A DNA stretch of 64,000 bases from NCBI GenBank assembly GCA_019416425.1, contig DXXK01000016.1, positions 3,264 through 67,263 of the forward strand, read 5' to 3'. The DNA is from Bacteroidales bacterium. GTDB lineage: Bacteria; Bacteroidota; Bacteroidia; Bacteroidales; Muribaculaceae. A program made the position numbers and the translations under genes. The notes below the pieces were generated by a model. That model searched no databases. It was given only the letters and a program-made list of their open reading frames with translations, and was not told the DNA's origin. Positions 10,501-17,770 of this stretch are shown here, piece by piece (the first letter of the stretch is position 1; each line of letters starts with the position of its first letter).

Positions 10501-10630
10501 GATGATCGGTTCGATGACAGTCGGAACACTGGTGAGCATCTTCATAATCCCCATTTTATATTATGTCCTGTACCACCGGAGCAACAATGCCGTGGATGCG
10601 GCCAATGCAAATAATAATGGACAAGATTAA
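7526..10630 (+). CDS. RND (AcrB/HAE-type) inner-membrane efflux transporter, first copy
   Basis: This 1034-residue protein has the full RND layout: a first membrane helix (VAVIMSFLAFVILGVVTYFSIPVSLLPDIDIP), a large periplasmic loop with the porter subdomains (RQLQQVAGVSEIRS), helices 2-6, a second loop and helices 8-12. The TM4 proton-relay region reads GMMIDNSVIVTENI, keeping the first Asp of the usual DD pair, with Asn in second place. TM10-12 include GIVVTCGIVVNDSILKLDAIN and LMTSLTTIIAMVPMLF. It starts 13 bp after the adaptor gene and overlaps the TolC-like gene by 14 bp. It is probably a drug or metabolite exporter using the proton gradient; the substrate is unknown. Confidence 0.93.
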   Translation: MVKFLLDRPVAVIMSFLAFVILGVVTYFSIPVSLLPDIDIPRITVRISGDDMSARELENTATSHVRRQLQQVAGVSEIRSVTRDGSAVIYMDFDYGVDMDLAFIDANEKVDAAMNSLPREMPRPKVIKSNVTDIPAMYMNLTLRNGDGEDNEEEFLRMAWTADNTLRRILEQLPEVAMVDISGVPELTLAISPDRDRMKSAGITDADITTLLQRSNSTPGSMTVRDGYYEYNISVSNSLASASDVAALQLSHSGRMIRLGDIADIRLTQKTPAGLAYYNGRRAVSLAVVKQNEEHIDGLRKALQRVTEEFADRFPDYELSVSRDQTQLLDATMSSLIQNLALGLILVFIVTAVFLGDLRTPFVIGISIMVALALTSLMFYLFGVSLNIVSVSGLILAVGMMIDNSVIVTENITQYRAKGLGLRDACAGGTSEMITPLLSSTLTTVAVFVPLIFMSGIAGAIFADQAFSITVGLAMSYVAGIALLPVLYRLFFTDRKGNERQLRQTIRLDDALDRLYGRIYARMFRRKWLWLLASVLTIPAAILLFVSLRTEKIPAIEHSEAMARIEWNEPVDVAENARRTAEVSAAVLPGSLENSAAIGVQDYLLDNGGDLAADEAELYFRTDSPESVNVVRDSLRLAVETAYPKASVSFYAPDNVFEKIFASTAPDLEVRLFPKERQIVPSPQEFRGVRDAFAGNVGVPTSEPATRVQTDIVPDRDRIALYNVNPSELDQALASAFRDREVTTLRTSERYIPITMQTAGHSLTSTLNSIFVRSNGPEADHMESREGMIPVSRLVSLGESADFKEITAGKNGEYLSLGYDRVPDPGAAAREITATLRTVPDWDGELGGAWFSSRGMIREMIVILAVSLVMMYFILCAQFESFTQPLIVLFEIPVDTAFALLALKLTGNSLNIMSAIGIVVTCGIVVNDSILKLDAINTLRRQGMPLLRAIHTAGVRRIRPILMTSLTTIIAMVPMLFTDDLGSLLQRPLAIAMIGSMTVGTLVSIFIIPILYYVLYHRSNNAVDAANANNNGQD

Positions 10631-12110
10631 GATAATATTCCTGGCGGCGGCCATGGCATTGGACACCGTCGCAATGACAGCAGAGTCCAATGTGATGCGG
10701 CTGGACCTGAGAACCGCCATACAGATCGCGGCCGACAGCTCCCTGACGGCTTTCCGCGCACGCAACCTGTACCGGGCCGGGTACTGGCAGTACAGAATGT
10801 TCCGTGCCCAGAGGCTGCCCAGCCTCTCGCTCGACGTGACTCCGGCCCGTTATTACCGCGAGATCACGTCACGCTACGATTACGACAACAATATCGATGT
10901 CTACCGGCCTCAGCAGTCATACTCCGCTTCGGCGGGACTCAAGGTCTCGCAGAACTTCGACCTTCTGGGCGGTACGTTCTTCGCCGAAACCGACATCGAT
11001 TACATGCGCAACATCGGAGACAATTCGTTCAGCCAGTTCCAGTCCGTACCATTCCGTATCGGATACTCCCAGCAGCTTCTGGGATACAATTCTTTCCGCT
11101 GGGACAAGAAAATCGAACCGTTGAAATATGAGGCCGCCAAGAAGGATTTCCTATATAATCTTGAAAGTCTGTCGGAAACGGTGGTTGACTATTATTTCGC
11201 ACTGGTGATGGCCCGTACGGAATACAGGCTGGCGCAGGAGGCACTTGCATCGGCCGACACGCTATACACACTGGGCGAGCGCAGGTTCAGGATCGCGGCA
11301 ATCTCGCAGGCCGATCTGCTGACCCTGAAGCTGGACCTGGTGAACGCCCGCAACTCGCTCGAGAACTCGCGCATAGCGCTGAAGAGCGCCAACGCCTCGC
11401 TGGCCTCGTTCATCGGTCTGGACCAGACGGTGGAAATCGAGACGGAGACACCTCCCATGCCCGGATTCTGTTCAGTGACGGAAGCCGACGCCATTGCGAT
11501 GGCGCGTCAGAACAGCCCGAACGTGCTGAACAGACGCACGGAGGTGCTCGAGGCTAAACGCGAGGTGAACAAGACCCGGGTGGAGAACATCTTCTCCGCC
11601 TCGGTCAACGCGAGTATCGGATACAATCAGGTGGGGAATTCCCTCCCGGCGGCTTACCGGCATCTGCTTCGCCAGGACCTTGTCTCAGTATCGCTGACCA
11701 TCCCGCTGGTGGACTGGGGTGTGCGTAAAGGGAAGTACAACATGGCCGTGAGCAATCTGGATGTAGCCCTGACAGCCGAACGGCAGGAAATGCAGAAACT
11801 GGAGGAAGAGGTGGCGCAGACCGTGGACAATTTCAATATCCAGCTGCAGCTGGTGCGTTCGGCCGCCGAGGCCATGGACCTGGCCGATACCGCCTTTGCC
11901 CAGACCCAGATGCGTTTCATGATCGGAAAGGCCGACATGAACAGTCTGACCCTGGCTTCGCAGCGTCGTCAGGATGCCAACAAGAACTATATCACTTCCT
12001 TGAAAAACTATTGGAGCGGTTATTTTAAGCTACGGCGGCTTACCCTTTATGATTTCGAGCGTGGCATTCCGTTGGCAAGGGCCTTCGATGTAGAGAACAA
12101 CGTGCGATAA
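10617..12110 (+). CDS. TolC-family outer-membrane channel
   Basis: The start is taken at 10617 (MDKIKIIFLAAAMALD), which gives a signal peptide and a 14-bp overlap with the pump gene; in-frame upstream codons only add overlap. The protein has 497 residues and the duplicated long coiled-coil pattern of TolC channels (outer membrane efflux protein repeat): TAIQIAADSSLTAFRARN at the front, then ALASADTLYTLGERRFRIAAISQADLLTLK, and the matching second repeat AMDLADTAFAQTQMRFMIGKADMNSLT near the end. It should trimerise as the outer-membrane exit duct for the pumps encoded on either side. Confidence 0.9.
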   Translation: MDKIKIIFLAAAMALDTVAMTAESNVMRLDLRTAIQIAADSSLTAFRARNLYRAGYWQYRMFRAQRLPSLSLDVTPARYYREITSRYDYDNNIDVYRPQQSYSASAGLKVSQNFDLLGGTFFAETDIDYMRNIGDNSFSQFQSVPFRIGYSQQLLGYNSFRWDKKIEPLKYEAAKKDFLYNLESLSETVVDYYFALVMARTEYRLAQEALASADTLYTLGERRFRIAAISQADLLTLKLDLVNARNSLENSRIALKSANASLASFIGLDQTVEIETETPPMPGFCSVTEADAIAMARQNSPNVLNRRTEVLEAKREVNKTRVENIFSASVNASIGYNQVGNSLPAAYRHLLRQDLVSVSLTIPLVDWGVRKGKYNMAVSNLDVALTAERQEMQKLEEEVAQTVDNFNIQLQLVRSAAEAMDLADTAFAQTQMRFMIGKADMNSLTLASQRRQDANKNYITSLKNYWSGYFKLRRLTLYDFERGIPLARAFDVENNVR

Positions 12111-15100
12111 TGAGGTCTTCCTTTTCCATAATCATCATTTTCCTTGCCCTGTCATTGGCCGGAATCATGTTCGTGCCGATGCTGCCTGTCAAGCTGTTTC
12201 CATCGCAGACATTGCCGGAAATCAATGTAGACTTCTCCATGCCGGACAATTCGCCACGTGTTGTGGAGAGCGAGGTCACGAGCAGACTTGAGGGAGCCAT
12301 GGCGCGTATCCGGGGATTGAAGGAGATAAGGTCCACCTCCGGCAACGGGACGGGACGTATCACACTGGCGTTCGACCGTAACGCCGATATGAACCGCGCG
12401 CGTCTGGAAGTCTCGTCTGTGCTGCGGCAACTGTGGAGCGATATGCCCGGTTCTTTGTCATATCCCGTCATCTCCTCCCGCCAAGCCTCGGACGATGCGG
12501 GAGGTCCCTTTATGACTTGGTCCATATCGGCCGGCATGGAATCCGACGCAATCGCACGATATGCCGATGCGGTCCTCAAACCTGCTGTCGCGGATATCGA
12601 CGGTGTGGCACGGGTGGAGATACGGGGAGCCGTACCAATGGAATGGAACCTGGAATACGACGCGGTGCAGCTGCATGAATACGGCATAACCCCGGATGCC
12701 ATTGCCGAGGCAATCCGAAACCGGTATGGCTCGGAATTCATAGGCATTGTCCCTGACGGGGAACGCTGGATTCGTGTGGTATGCAGGGATTCGGAGGACT
12801 CCGGAAGTTTCAATCCTCAGGACATCTCAATAGTTACGCCCGGAGGCAATGCCGTGCCTCTGTCCAGGCTCGTCACCATACATCACCGTGAGGAGAATCC
12901 AACAGGATATTTCAGAATCAACGGCCTGAACTCCATCTATTTGAACGTCAGCTCCACCAAGGACGCCAATCAACTCGACGTGAGCCGTGCTGTCAGCGGC
13001 GTGATACACCGTCTCGGACCTGGCCTTCCGGAAGGAATGAAGATAGACCTGTCGTACGACTCTACCGAAAGAATCCGTAAGGAACTGTCCACAATCTATT
13101 TCCGTACAGCCTTGACGGTCCTGATCCTGCTGGTGTTCCTGGTTCTGGTAACACGGAATATCCGCTATATGCTGCTGACCGTGATTAGCCTTGCGGTCAA
13201 TCTGGCTGTCGCCGTACTGTTCTACAAGTTGTTGCGTGCCGAGATCCAGCTGTACTCGCTTGCCGGAATCACCATCTCGCTCAACCTGATTATCGACAAT
13301 ATCATCGTGATGTGCGACCATTACATGCGTTGCGGCGACCGACGCGCGTTTCCCGCCATATTAGCCGCCACCCTTACAACGGCCGGAGCATTGCTCGTGG
13401 TGTTCCTCCTGGATGAGAAATCACGACTGAATCTGGAGGATTTCGTTACGGTTGTGGTGGTGAATCTCCTTGTCTCGCTGTGTGTGGCCCTGTTTCTGGT
13501 GCCGGCACTGGCCGAGCGGATGAGAATCCGGAGGCGGAGGAAATCACGGTCCAAGACACGAAGGCTGCAGGCCAGGATGCTGCGCTTGTACAGTGCGTTC
13601 ATCCGGATCGCGGTGCGATGGCGTGTGGCCTTCGTAATCGTGATGCTTGGCGTAATCGTGGCGACGGCATGGATGTTCTTCATCGACGTTCGCGACGGCA
13701 TGTACTGGGGCCGGAACCGGAAGGATGTGTCGATATCCGTCTGGGCGGAACTTCCCGCGGGATCCACCCTGAGGCAGATGAATGCCGTGATGATGCGGAT
13801 GGAGGAGTTCCTGGAGGGCTATCCGGGCATACGGCAATACCGCACCAGCATCTCAAGCGGACGGGAGGGCTCGATCCGGATATGGTTCGATCCAGAGGTG
13901 GAAAAGGGCCCCATTCCACATCGTCTGAAATCGGAAATAATCACCCATGCTCTGAGCATCGGTGGCGGTTCGTGGAGTGTCGGGGGTATCGATGACAACG
14001 GCTTCGATAATTCCGTGGTGGAGCATGCCGGGAACTACCGTATCAGGATGACTGGTCCGGATTATGATATCCTGATGGTCCAGGCTGAACATCTGCGGGA
14101 CATGCTTATGGCAAATCCCCGTATCAAGGATGTCCTGATACGTTCGGAATTCTCGTTCTCCAAGGATTTCTACACGGAGTTCCGTCTGCGCCCCGATATG
14201 GATGCGATGCAAAGGGCCGGAATCACGCTTGGAGGTTTCTACGATGCGTTGACGCCTGTTTTCGGACGTGACATCCCGGCCGGCAGGGTCATGACCGACG
14301 GACACCTGGAGAACGTGTCGCTGTCGGCTGGTCAGGGTCGTGAGTATGATGTATGGGCATTGATGAACATGCCGGTCCAGACTCCCAACGGACTGTTCAA
14401 GGTCAGGCAGCTGGCATCCTTGGTGCGCGAGGCCGCTCCACAGTCTGTGGTAAAGGAAAACCAAAGTTATGTTCTCTGTCTGCAGTATGAATACAGCGGA
14501 TCTTCCAAAAACGGCGAGAGGATACAGAAGGAAACGCTGGATGAGATACGTCCCGGACTTCCGTCGGGATACACCGCGGAGATCGCTGCCTACGGCAACG
14601 GTCCGGACAGGGGATTCGAACGGTACTGGCTGCTTGCCATTGTAGCTGCCATCATCTTCTTTCTGTGCGCCATCCTGTTCAACTCGTTGCGTAATCCGTT
14701 GGCGGTCATTTTGATGATTCCCATCTCGTACGTAGGCATTTTTGCAACCTTCCTGCTCTTTCACCTGAGATTCGACGAGGGTGGTTTCGCGTCATTCATT
14801 CTTCTGGGAGGCATCACGGTGAATGCGGCTATTTATATAATAAATGAGTATGAGAATATAAGGAGGGAGCATCACGCCATATCAGACATCAGGGCATACA
14901 TGCTGGCGTTCAGGGCAAAGGTCATACCCATTCTTATGACCGTTCTGTCGACGATTCTGGGATTCGTTCTGTTCCTGATTGGTTCCGACAGGGAAGGCTT
15001 CTGGTTTCCCCTGGCGGCCGGTACCATCGGAGGCATGGTCTTCTCGTTGCTGGCTGTGACGGTCTATCTGCCGGTTTTCCTGCTGAAAAGGCCACGCTCT

Positions 15101-15118
15101 TCGCTCCGGACTAATTGA
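12110..15118 (+). CDS. RND efflux transporter, second divergent copy
   Basis: The start codon overlaps the stop of the TolC-like gene by one base (TAATG). The 1002-residue protein again shows two hydrophobic blocks around two large periplasmic loops. It opens directly with the first helix (SSFSIIIIFLALSLAGIMFVPMLPVKLFP), without the usual short cytoplasmic leader. TM4 reads ISLNLIIDNIIVMCDHYM, keeping one Asp of the relay; TM10-12 include ILLGGITVNAAIYIINEYENI. It is much more divergent from AcrB than the first pump. Two RND proteins with one adaptor and one channel suggest either a heteromeric pump, as in MdtBC, or two pumps sharing partners. The operon ends here at a hairpin. Confidence 0.88.
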   Translation: MRSSFSIIIIFLALSLAGIMFVPMLPVKLFPSQTLPEINVDFSMPDNSPRVVESEVTSRLEGAMARIRGLKEIRSTSGNGTGRITLAFDRNADMNRARLEVSSVLRQLWSDMPGSLSYPVISSRQASDDAGGPFMTWSISAGMESDAIARYADAVLKPAVADIDGVARVEIRGAVPMEWNLEYDAVQLHEYGITPDAIAEAIRNRYGSEFIGIVPDGERWIRVVCRDSEDSGSFNPQDISIVTPGGNAVPLSRLVTIHHREENPTGYFRINGLNSIYLNVSSTKDANQLDVSRAVSGVIHRLGPGLPEGMKIDLSYDSTERIRKELSTIYFRTALTVLILLVFLVLVTRNIRYMLLTVISLAVNLAVAVLFYKLLRAEIQLYSLAGITISLNLIIDNIIVMCDHYMRCGDRRAFPAILAATLTTAGALLVVFLLDEKSRLNLEDFVTVVVVNLLVSLCVALFLVPALAERMRIRRRRKSRSKTRRLQARMLRLYSAFIRIAVRWRVAFVIVMLGVIVATAWMFFIDVRDGMYWGRNRKDVSISVWAELPAGSTLRQMNAVMMRMEEFLEGYPGIRQYRTSISSGREGSIRIWFDPEVEKGPIPHRLKSEIITHALSIGGGSWSVGGIDDNGFDNSVVEHAGNYRIRMTGPDYDILMVQAEHLRDMLMANPRIKDVLIRSEFSFSKDFYTEFRLRPDMDAMQRAGITLGGFYDALTPVFGRDIPAGRVMTDGHLENVSLSAGQGREYDVWALMNMPVQTPNGLFKVRQLASLVREAAPQSVVKENQSYVLCLQYEYSGSSKNGERIQKETLDEIRPGLPSGYTAEIAAYGNGPDRGFERYWLLAIVAAIIFFLCAILFNSLRNPLAVILMIPISYVGIFATFLLFHLRFDEGGFASFILLGGITVNAAIYIINEYENIRREHHAISDIRAYMLAFRAKVIPILMTVLSTILGFVLFLIGSDREGFWFPLAAGTIGGMVFSLLAVTVYLPVFLLKRPRSSLRTN

Positions 15119-15136
15119 GTTTCTGAGAGTAATAAA

Positions 15137-15170
15137 GCGGCCGCGTTCCGGATGGGACGCGGCCGTTGTT
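15137..15170. terminator. Hairpin between convergent genes
   Basis: A GC-rich stem (CGGCCGCGT pairing with ACGCGGCCG around a short loop) lies 18 bp after the second RND gene and just before the end of the convergent lipoprotein gene. It is followed by TTGTT. It can serve as a terminator for one or both directions. Confidence 0.7.
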
Positions 15171-15193
15171 ATGTGTGGGGTTGATTGATTGAA

Positions 15194-16888
15194 TCAGAGG
15201 GAGCTGAGGTTCATGCCGGCGAACTCCAGGTCGTTCTGGGCACGCTTCAGCAGGGTCTTGTCCATCTTGACGGCCTTCTGCAGGTTCTGCAGGGCTGCGC
15301 TGTTGGAACCGGTGCGTGCTGCGGCGATGGCCTTCAGGTAGTAGGTGGTTCCGTTGGGAGCGGCAATCTTGTCCAGAATGCTGTTGGCGGCGGTGTAGTT
15401 CTTGGCCAGGATCTGGGCAACGGCGGCGTTGTTGGTCTTGATGTCGCCGAAGGCGTTGATGGCTTTCTGAACCTCGCCCTGCGACAGGTAGTATGTTCCC
15501 AGGGCGTCGGCGCTCTCCGGTACGCCTGCGGCGGCACCGATCAGCTCGTTGGCCTTGGCCGAGTCATGGTTCATCATAGCTACCAGACCCATGTTCATGG
15601 CCGTCTCCTTGGCCTGGGGGTTCAGGCGCAGGGCCTGCTGCCAGTTGGCCACGGCACCGTTGTAGTCGCCGGCGATGAACTGGGTATCACCCAGGTTGTT
15701 GAAGGCACGGTAGTCCTTGGGGAACTGCTCGGCGGTGCGGTTGTAGACCTCCATCTTCTTCATGTTGTCGTTGGTCAGGGTTGCGATGTACAGCATCTCG
15801 TCGACAGTCAGGGCCTTGGGGTCGGTGTTGAACAGCTTGACCAGTTCCTGGTCGGACTTGCCGATGGTGTTGATGGTAGCCATGACGCGGCTGTAACGCA
15901 GCTGCGGCAGGATCTGCTCGGCCAGCTCGTTGAATACGGCCGACATGTTGCGGATTTCGCGCTCGCGCTCAACGGGATCGGGATACATGCGCAGGACGGC
16001 CAGAATCAGGTCCTTGTCCTGGATGTTGCTCTTCTCCACCAGCTTCTCGAAGCCTTCCCAGTCCTCGGGGGTGAACTGCGAGGTCAGCTCGCCGAACTCG
16101 GTGATGGCGTCCTTCTTGAGCTGCTTCTCCATGTAGCTGGTGGTGTTCTTCTCACGCTGCTCGGCCAGCTTGGTGTTAAACTCCAGCGAGCCTTCGGGGC
16201 TGGCGAAGGAGCTGATGCTGATGCCGGCGATCTCCTGGTTGGCGGCCTGGTTGGCCTCAAGCAGTTTCTTGTTCAGGTCGATGTAGTCGGCCTTGTCGGT
16301 CTGGTTGGCGCGGATATTTGCCTGGTTGATCAGGAAGTGGATGTCGGCGCTGTACTTCTCGGTGATGATCTTCTGGAAGTTGTCCTTGGCGATGGCGGGG
16401 GTCACGCTGGCGGCGTTGGCCAGTGTGGAGGTAGCCACTACACCGTAGCCCACCTTGACGCGCGGCAGCTTGTAGGTCTTGCCTTTCTGCTCCACATTGA
16501 AATCCAGGTAGAGGTCGGACTTGGCCATCTCGGGACGGTAGGCGATGGTGAAGGGAATCTGTACCTGACCGCCGTTGACCCAGCTGACCTCCTGGCCGTT
16601 GGCGCGGACGTTCTCGCCCTGGAACACTACGGGCTGAGCCATGGCCTCGCTGGAGCCGGCGCCCGTGGACCACTGCAGAACGGGTACGGCGGTTACCTTG
16701 GCGTTCTTGACCATAAACTTGGCAGGGATGGATCCCTTGACGGTACCGGGAACGGTTTCGCCCACTGTCTCAAGCGGAGTGGGAACGGTGGTGAAGAAGT
16801 CGCTCTGGAACTGTCCGAGCTTCTTGTTACAGCCGCTGAGCAGAATCACGCCGCTCATGGCCGCCACAAATAAAACTTTCTTATTCAT
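15194..16888 (-). CDS. OmpA-like/TPR outer-membrane lipoprotein
   Basis: The start at 16888 (MNKKVLF) is preferred to an in-frame codon 17 residues upstream, because it gives a compact lipoprotein signal ending LLSGC (Cys20). The 564-residue protein has a beta-rich N-terminal part, a divergent OmpA-like segment (DIHFLINQANIRANQ then IAGISISSFASPEGSLEFNTKLAEQREKNT, residues about 190-250), and a C-terminal third of tetratricopeptide-like helices (AFNNLGDTQFIAGDYNGAVANWQQALRLNP). Codons end almost entirely in G or C, far more biased than the neighbours, indicating high expression. A role in anchoring the envelope to peptidoglycan is plausible but inferred. Confidence 0.78.
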   Translation of the reverse strand: MNKKVLFVAAMSGVILLSGCNKKLGQFQSDFFTTVPTPLETVGETVPGTVKGSIPAKFMVKNAKVTAVPVLQWSTGAGSSEAMAQPVVFQGENVRANGQEVSWVNGGQVQIPFTIAYRPEMAKSDLYLDFNVEQKGKTYKLPRVKVGYGVVATSTLANAASVTPAIAKDNFQKIITEKYSADIHFLINQANIRANQTDKADYIDLNKKLLEANQAANQEIAGISISSFASPEGSLEFNTKLAEQREKNTTSYMEKQLKKDAITEFGELTSQFTPEDWEGFEKLVEKSNIQDKDLILAVLRMYPDPVEREREIRNMSAVFNELAEQILPQLRYSRVMATINTIGKSDQELVKLFNTDPKALTVDEMLYIATLTNDNMKKMEVYNRTAEQFPKDYRAFNNLGDTQFIAGDYNGAVANWQQALRLNPQAKETAMNMGLVAMMNHDSAKANELIGAAAGVPESADALGTYYLSQGEVQKAINAFGDIKTNNAAVAQILAKNYTAANSILDKIAAPNGTTYYLKAIAAARTGSNSAALQNLQKAVKMDKTLLKRAQNDLEFAGMNLSSL

Positions 16889-16955
16889 GACATTTATTAG
16901 GTTGGATATATTTCTATCTCCGTCGGGGAAGTCGTTCAACTTCCATATTTGGGTG

Positions 16956-16986
16956 TAAAATTAACAAATAAAAATGTGACATCAAA
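16956..16986 (-). promoter_or_regulatory. Promoter of the OmpA/TPR lipoprotein gene
   Basis: On the minus strand a TTTG box and a TAATTTTA box are separated by 19 bp, matching the Bacteroidetes sigma-ABfr consensus (TTTG, 19-21 bp, TAnnTTTG) except for the last base. It lies about 70 nt upstream of the start at 16888. Confidence 0.65.
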
Positions 16987-17096
16987 ATAAAAAGTGTGAT
17001 ACGCCTCAAAATAGACGTTCCGGGGCTAAAACGGGGTATCGATTCAGGTAGGAAAAGAAGAAAATTGAAGAAAATCTAAATTTTTTTGGTCAAAAA

Positions 17097-17128
17097 TTTG
17101 GTCAATCCAAAAAATCGTCGTAACTTTG
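17097..17128 (+). promoter_or_regulatory. Promoter of the tRNA-Lys gene
   Basis: TTTG at 17097-17100 and TAACTTTG at 17121-17128 are separated by 20 bp, an exact Bacteroidetes promoter. It lies about 70 bp upstream of the tRNA. Confidence 0.85.
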
Positions 17129-17199
17129 CACTCGCAAACGGGAAACGACACCGCAAGCGTTCAACGAACGATTAAAGTATCGGCCTGTTACCGACAAAT

Positions 17200-17272
17200 G
17201 ACTCCGTGGCTCAGTTGGTAGAGCAAATGACTCTTAATCATTGGGTCGTGGGTTCGAGCCCCACCGGGGTCA
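17200..17272 (+). tRNA. tRNA-Lys (anticodon CTT)
   Basis: The 73-nt sequence folds as a cloverleaf: acceptor stem GACTCCG with CGGGGTC, a D-arm with TGGCTCAGTTGGTAGAGCA, anticodon stem AATGA/TCATT around the loop CTCTTAA (anticodon CTT, lysine AAG), and a T-arm with GGTTCGAGCC. The discriminator is A, and CCA is not encoded. The integrase gene begins about 500 bp downstream reading away from it, so its 3' end is the likely integration site of the ICE. Confidence 0.97.
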
Positions 17273-17299
17273 CTAAAGGGTCTATCAGACCGACGAATT

Positions 17300-17337
17300 C
17301 CTCTGAAAATCATTGATTTTCAGAGGTTTTTCTTTTT
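17300..17337 (+). terminator. Rho-independent terminator after tRNA-Lys
   Basis: A perfect 13-bp stem (CCTCTGAAAATCA with TGATTTTCAGAGG, one-base loop) is followed by TTTTTCTTTTT. It terminates the tRNA transcript and separates it from the ICE. Confidence 0.9.
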
Positions 17338-17385
17338 ACCCCACACCCCAATCGGCGCAGAATATTGAAACTGCGGGTGTGCAAG

Positions 17386-17675
17386 AAGGTGGCAATAAAA
17401 ATTGCACCTTGTTTTGCCACCTCGAAAGACTCTATTTCATTATTTTTCAAAGATATACGAGAGATATAGCCGTCGGGGGCCTGCCACCTCGCAAGGTGGT
17501 TGCAGGTGGCAAAGAACAATTCTGAAATTCAGTGGATACAGGCTTATGAAGTCCACTATAAGCACCCTTGCAGCCCTTTTTAGCTGCCGGCATAGTTAAA
17601 AAATGTTAGGCAAAAGGTGGCAATTTGAGGTGGCAATTCAACATTATTCGTTGAATTGGTCGTTTTGCCACCTCG
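17386..17675. repeat. Seven GGTGGCAA-type repeats: probable integrase arm/att region
   Basis: The motif RAGGTGGCAA or its complement TTGCCACCTC occurs at about 17386 (+), 17414 (-), 17482 (-), 17502 (+), 17614 (+), 17627 (+) and 17665 (-). Most copies share GGTGGCA, and four carry the longer CGAGGTGGCA or GAGGTGGCA. They fill the space between the tRNA-Lys terminator and the integrase promoter, where lambda- and CTnDOT-type integrases have arm-type binding sites. No gene is visible in this 500-bp stretch. Integrase binding is inferred; an Xis-type protein could use some copies. Confidence 0.7.
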
Positions 17676-17712
17676 CAACCCCGGATATTTCATTTGTCCT
17701 TCGGATTCACAG

Positions 17713-17744
17713 TTTGTGTAACCGAGAAAAAATTTGTATCTTTA
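17713..17744 (+). promoter_or_regulatory. Integrase promoter
   Basis: TTTG at 17713-17716 and TATCTTTA at 17737-17744 are separated by 20 bp, close to the Bacteroidetes consensus. The start codon of the integrase is 26 nt further on. Confidence 0.7.
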
Positions 17745-17770
17745 GTTTAACCATTAAAGCCACAAGTCAA

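Noticed and set aside
15185..16873. A 562-codon open frame on the plus strand opposite the OmpA/TPR lipoprotein gene
   Set aside because: Its product is rich in Gly, Val and Leu without domains; it exists because the true gene on the other strand uses almost only G/C-ending codons, which removes stops from the antisense frame.
17603..17770. Longer integrase start at 17603
   Set aside because: The added residues cross an att-type repeat and the promoter; the ATG at 17771 begins the conserved sequence.
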